From: Deinococcus arcticus
GTDB lineage: Bacteria; Deinococcota; Deinococci; Deinococcales; Deinococcaceae
Length of the DNA stretch: 64,000 bases
Assembly (NCBI RefSeq): GCF_003028415.1
Contig: NZ_PYSV01000017.1
Coordinates: 1 to 64,000 of the forward strand
Reading direction: 5' to 3'
The stretch's first letter is position 1. The number at the start of each line of letters is the position of its first letter. Positions 62,933 to 64,000 of the stretch are shown one piece after another. Both the position numbers and the translations under genes were made by a program. The notes below the pieces were generated by a model. It did not search any database. It had not been told where the DNA came from and saw only the letters and a list, made by a program, of their open reading frames with translations.

Positions 62933-62966
62933 TTGACACTTTAGGCCACGTGCAGAGACGTGTCAA
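62933..62966. promoter_or_regulatory. Inverted repeat, candidate operator of the GATase/GGCT operon
   Basis: TTGACAC at 62933-62939 and GTGTCAA at 62960-62966 form a perfect 7-bp inverted repeat with a 20-bp spacer that embraces the whole core promoter. The XRE domain of the second gene is the obvious candidate ligand. A similar GTCAAGTG block recurs near 63043. Confidence 0.5.
62938..62966 (-). promoter_or_regulatory. Strong leaderless promoter of the GATase/GGCT/GIY-YIG operon
   Basis: On the minus strand there is a perfect -35 TTGACA (62961-62966), a 17-bp spacer and a -10 TAAAGT (62938-62943), then 7 bp to the ATG at 62930. Transcription would start at or next to the A of the start codon, giving a leaderless mRNA, a form common in Deinococcus. 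Confidence 0.7.
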
Positions 62967-63445
62967 GTGAAGATTTCAAAGATACTCTTTAAATGCTGAT
63001 GTTTGTGCGCTCAGACGCACTGATCCTTCCTTCAGACGCAGATTTGTCAAGTGTCAGTTTCCGCGCAGCTCTATTCGCAAGGAGGCACAGGCCGCTCTCT
63101 GGACATGGGTCCTGGAGCTGGTGGGCCCCTTAAATCGGACCGGATCTGCGGTATCCAGTCAGCACGGATTGGCGTTACCCGCAGGCGCCACCGGCTCAGC
63201 GGGCCAGCCCCATTCAGACAAAAGGACGGCCCCATCGCGGATCCCTGCCTCCTCCCCCGAGTGACGCACCTGAAGAAAACAACTCAGGGAGCTTCGGTGA
63301 AAATGCTGCGCCGTCCTGTCGGTGCCGGTTGTATTCATCCTGTCTGCGTCGGTGGACGACTCACTTCCTGGCGGACTGCTCCCTGGTCTCTCTGATTCTT
63401 ATCACCGTTGACAAACCGTTCTTGACGGCCCCCTGAGAAAGAAAG
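62967..63445. other. Intergenic region
   Basis: About 480 bp with no supported gene. A plus-strand frame at 63051-63395 has no domain, no Shine-Dalgarno and shadow-like composition. Near 63043 a GTCAAGTGTC block repeats part of the operator sequence at 62960. Confidence 0.45.
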
Positions 63446-63471
63446 GCCCGTGCCACGAGAGTGGCACGGGC
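63446..63471 (-). terminator. Rho-independent terminator of the DUF2384 gene
   Basis: A perfect 11-bp stem (GCCCGTGCCAC / GTGGCACGGGC) closes a 4-base loop. On the minus strand it is followed by the T-rich tract CTTTCTTTCTC. It lies 36 bp after the stop of the DUF2384 gene. Confidence 0.85.
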
Positions 63472-63507
63472 AACCGGAAGGTCAGACGGCATGAGGACGG
63501 CCGCTCC

Positions 63508-63957
63508 CTATTCGTCCAGGTCGATCTCAGGCTGAGGCAGGCTTGCCGCCAGCGCCCGCGCTTCAGCTGAAGCGCTGAACTGGCCAGTGAGATCGCTGAG
63601 GAGCAGGCGATGCGTGTCGAGCAGCGCTGGGGTCCCGCCGTCGAGGACGTACGCCAGCGGCGTCTGGCCTTCAAAGGGCGCCCGTCCGTTCGGACGCCCG
63701 AACCACCCGCCTGCTGAATGGTCGGCGTACAACGTCCGCAGGGCCGTTGCGATCTCCACGCTCAAACGCAGACGGGTCAGCTGCTCTGGGGAAAGGTTGA
63801 GCGGGAGCGGGGCCTGCAGCGCGCGCCGGAGCGTGTGACGCTCCAGCCCCAGGAGCTGCGCCTGCTGAGGCTGTGTCAGACCGACGGCCGTCAGCAGCTC
63901 AAGCACCAGCGACAGGGTGGCAATCGGGAGGGCTGAACTGCCGGCGGTGTGTGCCAT
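63508..63957 (-). CDS. DUF2384 (MbcA/ParS/Xre) antitoxin-like protein
   Basis: About 149 aa. The C-terminal half fits the toxin-binding domain of Xre/MbcA/ParS antitoxins: LRLSVEIATALRTLYADH, GWFGRPNGRAPFEGQTPLAY, then VLDGGTPALLDTHRLL. The N-terminal part (LTQPQQAQLLGLERHTLRRA) is the usual HTH. Such antitoxins normally pair with a RES-domain NAD+-degrading toxin. No RES gene lies downstream: the terminator follows directly. A toxin could lie upstream, beyond the window edge, or the gene may be an orphan. ATG 63957 has AAGGA upstream. Confidence 0.8.
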   Translation of the reverse strand: MAHTAGSSALPIATLSLVLELLTAVGLTQPQQAQLLGLERHTLRRALQAPLPLNLSPEQLTRLRLSVEIATALRTLYADHSAGGWFGRPNGRAPFEGQTPLAYVLDGGTPALLDTHRLLLSDLTGQFSASAEARALAASLPQPEIDLDE

Positions 63958-64000
63958 GACTGTTCCTTTTGAGCCCTGAAGAGGCAAACCATAACGCTTG

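Noticed and set aside
63051..63395. Plus-strand 114-aa ORF
   Set aside because: Low-complexity, Gly/Arg/Pro-rich, no ribosome site and no recognisable motif.

Overview
The window looks like part of a large plasmid or megaplasmid of a Deinococcus-type bacterium. The reasons are a Deinococcus-style RepA initiator next to an array of 10 iterons, a clear DdrA (Rad52-like) homologue, high GC with strong G/C third positions, and at least one promoter of the leaderless kind common in Deinococcus. Almost all coding content is DNA repair, anti-phage defence, toxin-antitoxin or replication; no rRNA, tRNA or CRISPR array was seen.

Layout. (1) 0.4-10.2 kb, minus strand: ddrA - addB - addA - RelE/UvrD fusion, then a possible small ORF, a zinc-ribbon protein and an unknown 374-aa protein. 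This is a double-strand-break processing operon. (2) 10.6-23.3 kb, plus strand: eight tightly coupled genes: unknown protein, vWA, PP2C phosphatase, Ser/Thr kinase (a TerY-P-like triad), SF1 helicase, a winged-helix-like protein, a coiled-coil McrB-like AAA+ ATPase and a DUF2357-like protein with zinc fingers. (3) 23.3-29.1 kb, minus: Panacea-domain antitoxin, Fic, McrB, McrC. (4) 29.3-31.1 kb: an IS3-family element that has split a GIY-YIG nuclease gene and removed its middle. (5) 31.2-46.6 kb, minus: a DISARM/Druantia-like set (large DUF1998 helicase with a fused nuclease, SNF2 helicase, adenine methyltransferase) followed directly by a HigB-HigA-SecB toxin-antitoxin-chaperone (TAC) module and a long prokaryotic Argonaute. 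(6) 46.9-53.8 kb: GmrSD-like enzyme, HNH nuclease and HNH remnant, SUKH protein, tandem-repeat immunity-like protein. (7) 53.8-57.7 kb: a 1300-aa eCIS-core (DUF4157) toxin-like protein. (8) 58.1-59.9 kb: AT-rich segment, iterons and repA. (9) 60.4-62.9 kb, minus: four coupled genes (class-I glutamine amidotransferase-like, XRE-GGCT fusion, small protein, GIY-YIG nuclease) under a leaderless promoter flanked by an inverted repeat. (10) A DUF2384 antitoxin-like gene at the right edge, with a strong terminator.

The main candidates for undescribed biology are the TAC module joined to Argonaute at the tail of a DISARM-like operon, the eight-gene kinase/phosphatase/helicase/McrB-like operon in which two proteins share an FDDL(D/E)L C-terminus, and the glutamine-amidotransferase/GGCT/GIY-YIG operon, whose nuclease has a broken paralogue elsewhere in the window. 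Family assignments rest on motifs read by eye; no database search was possible.
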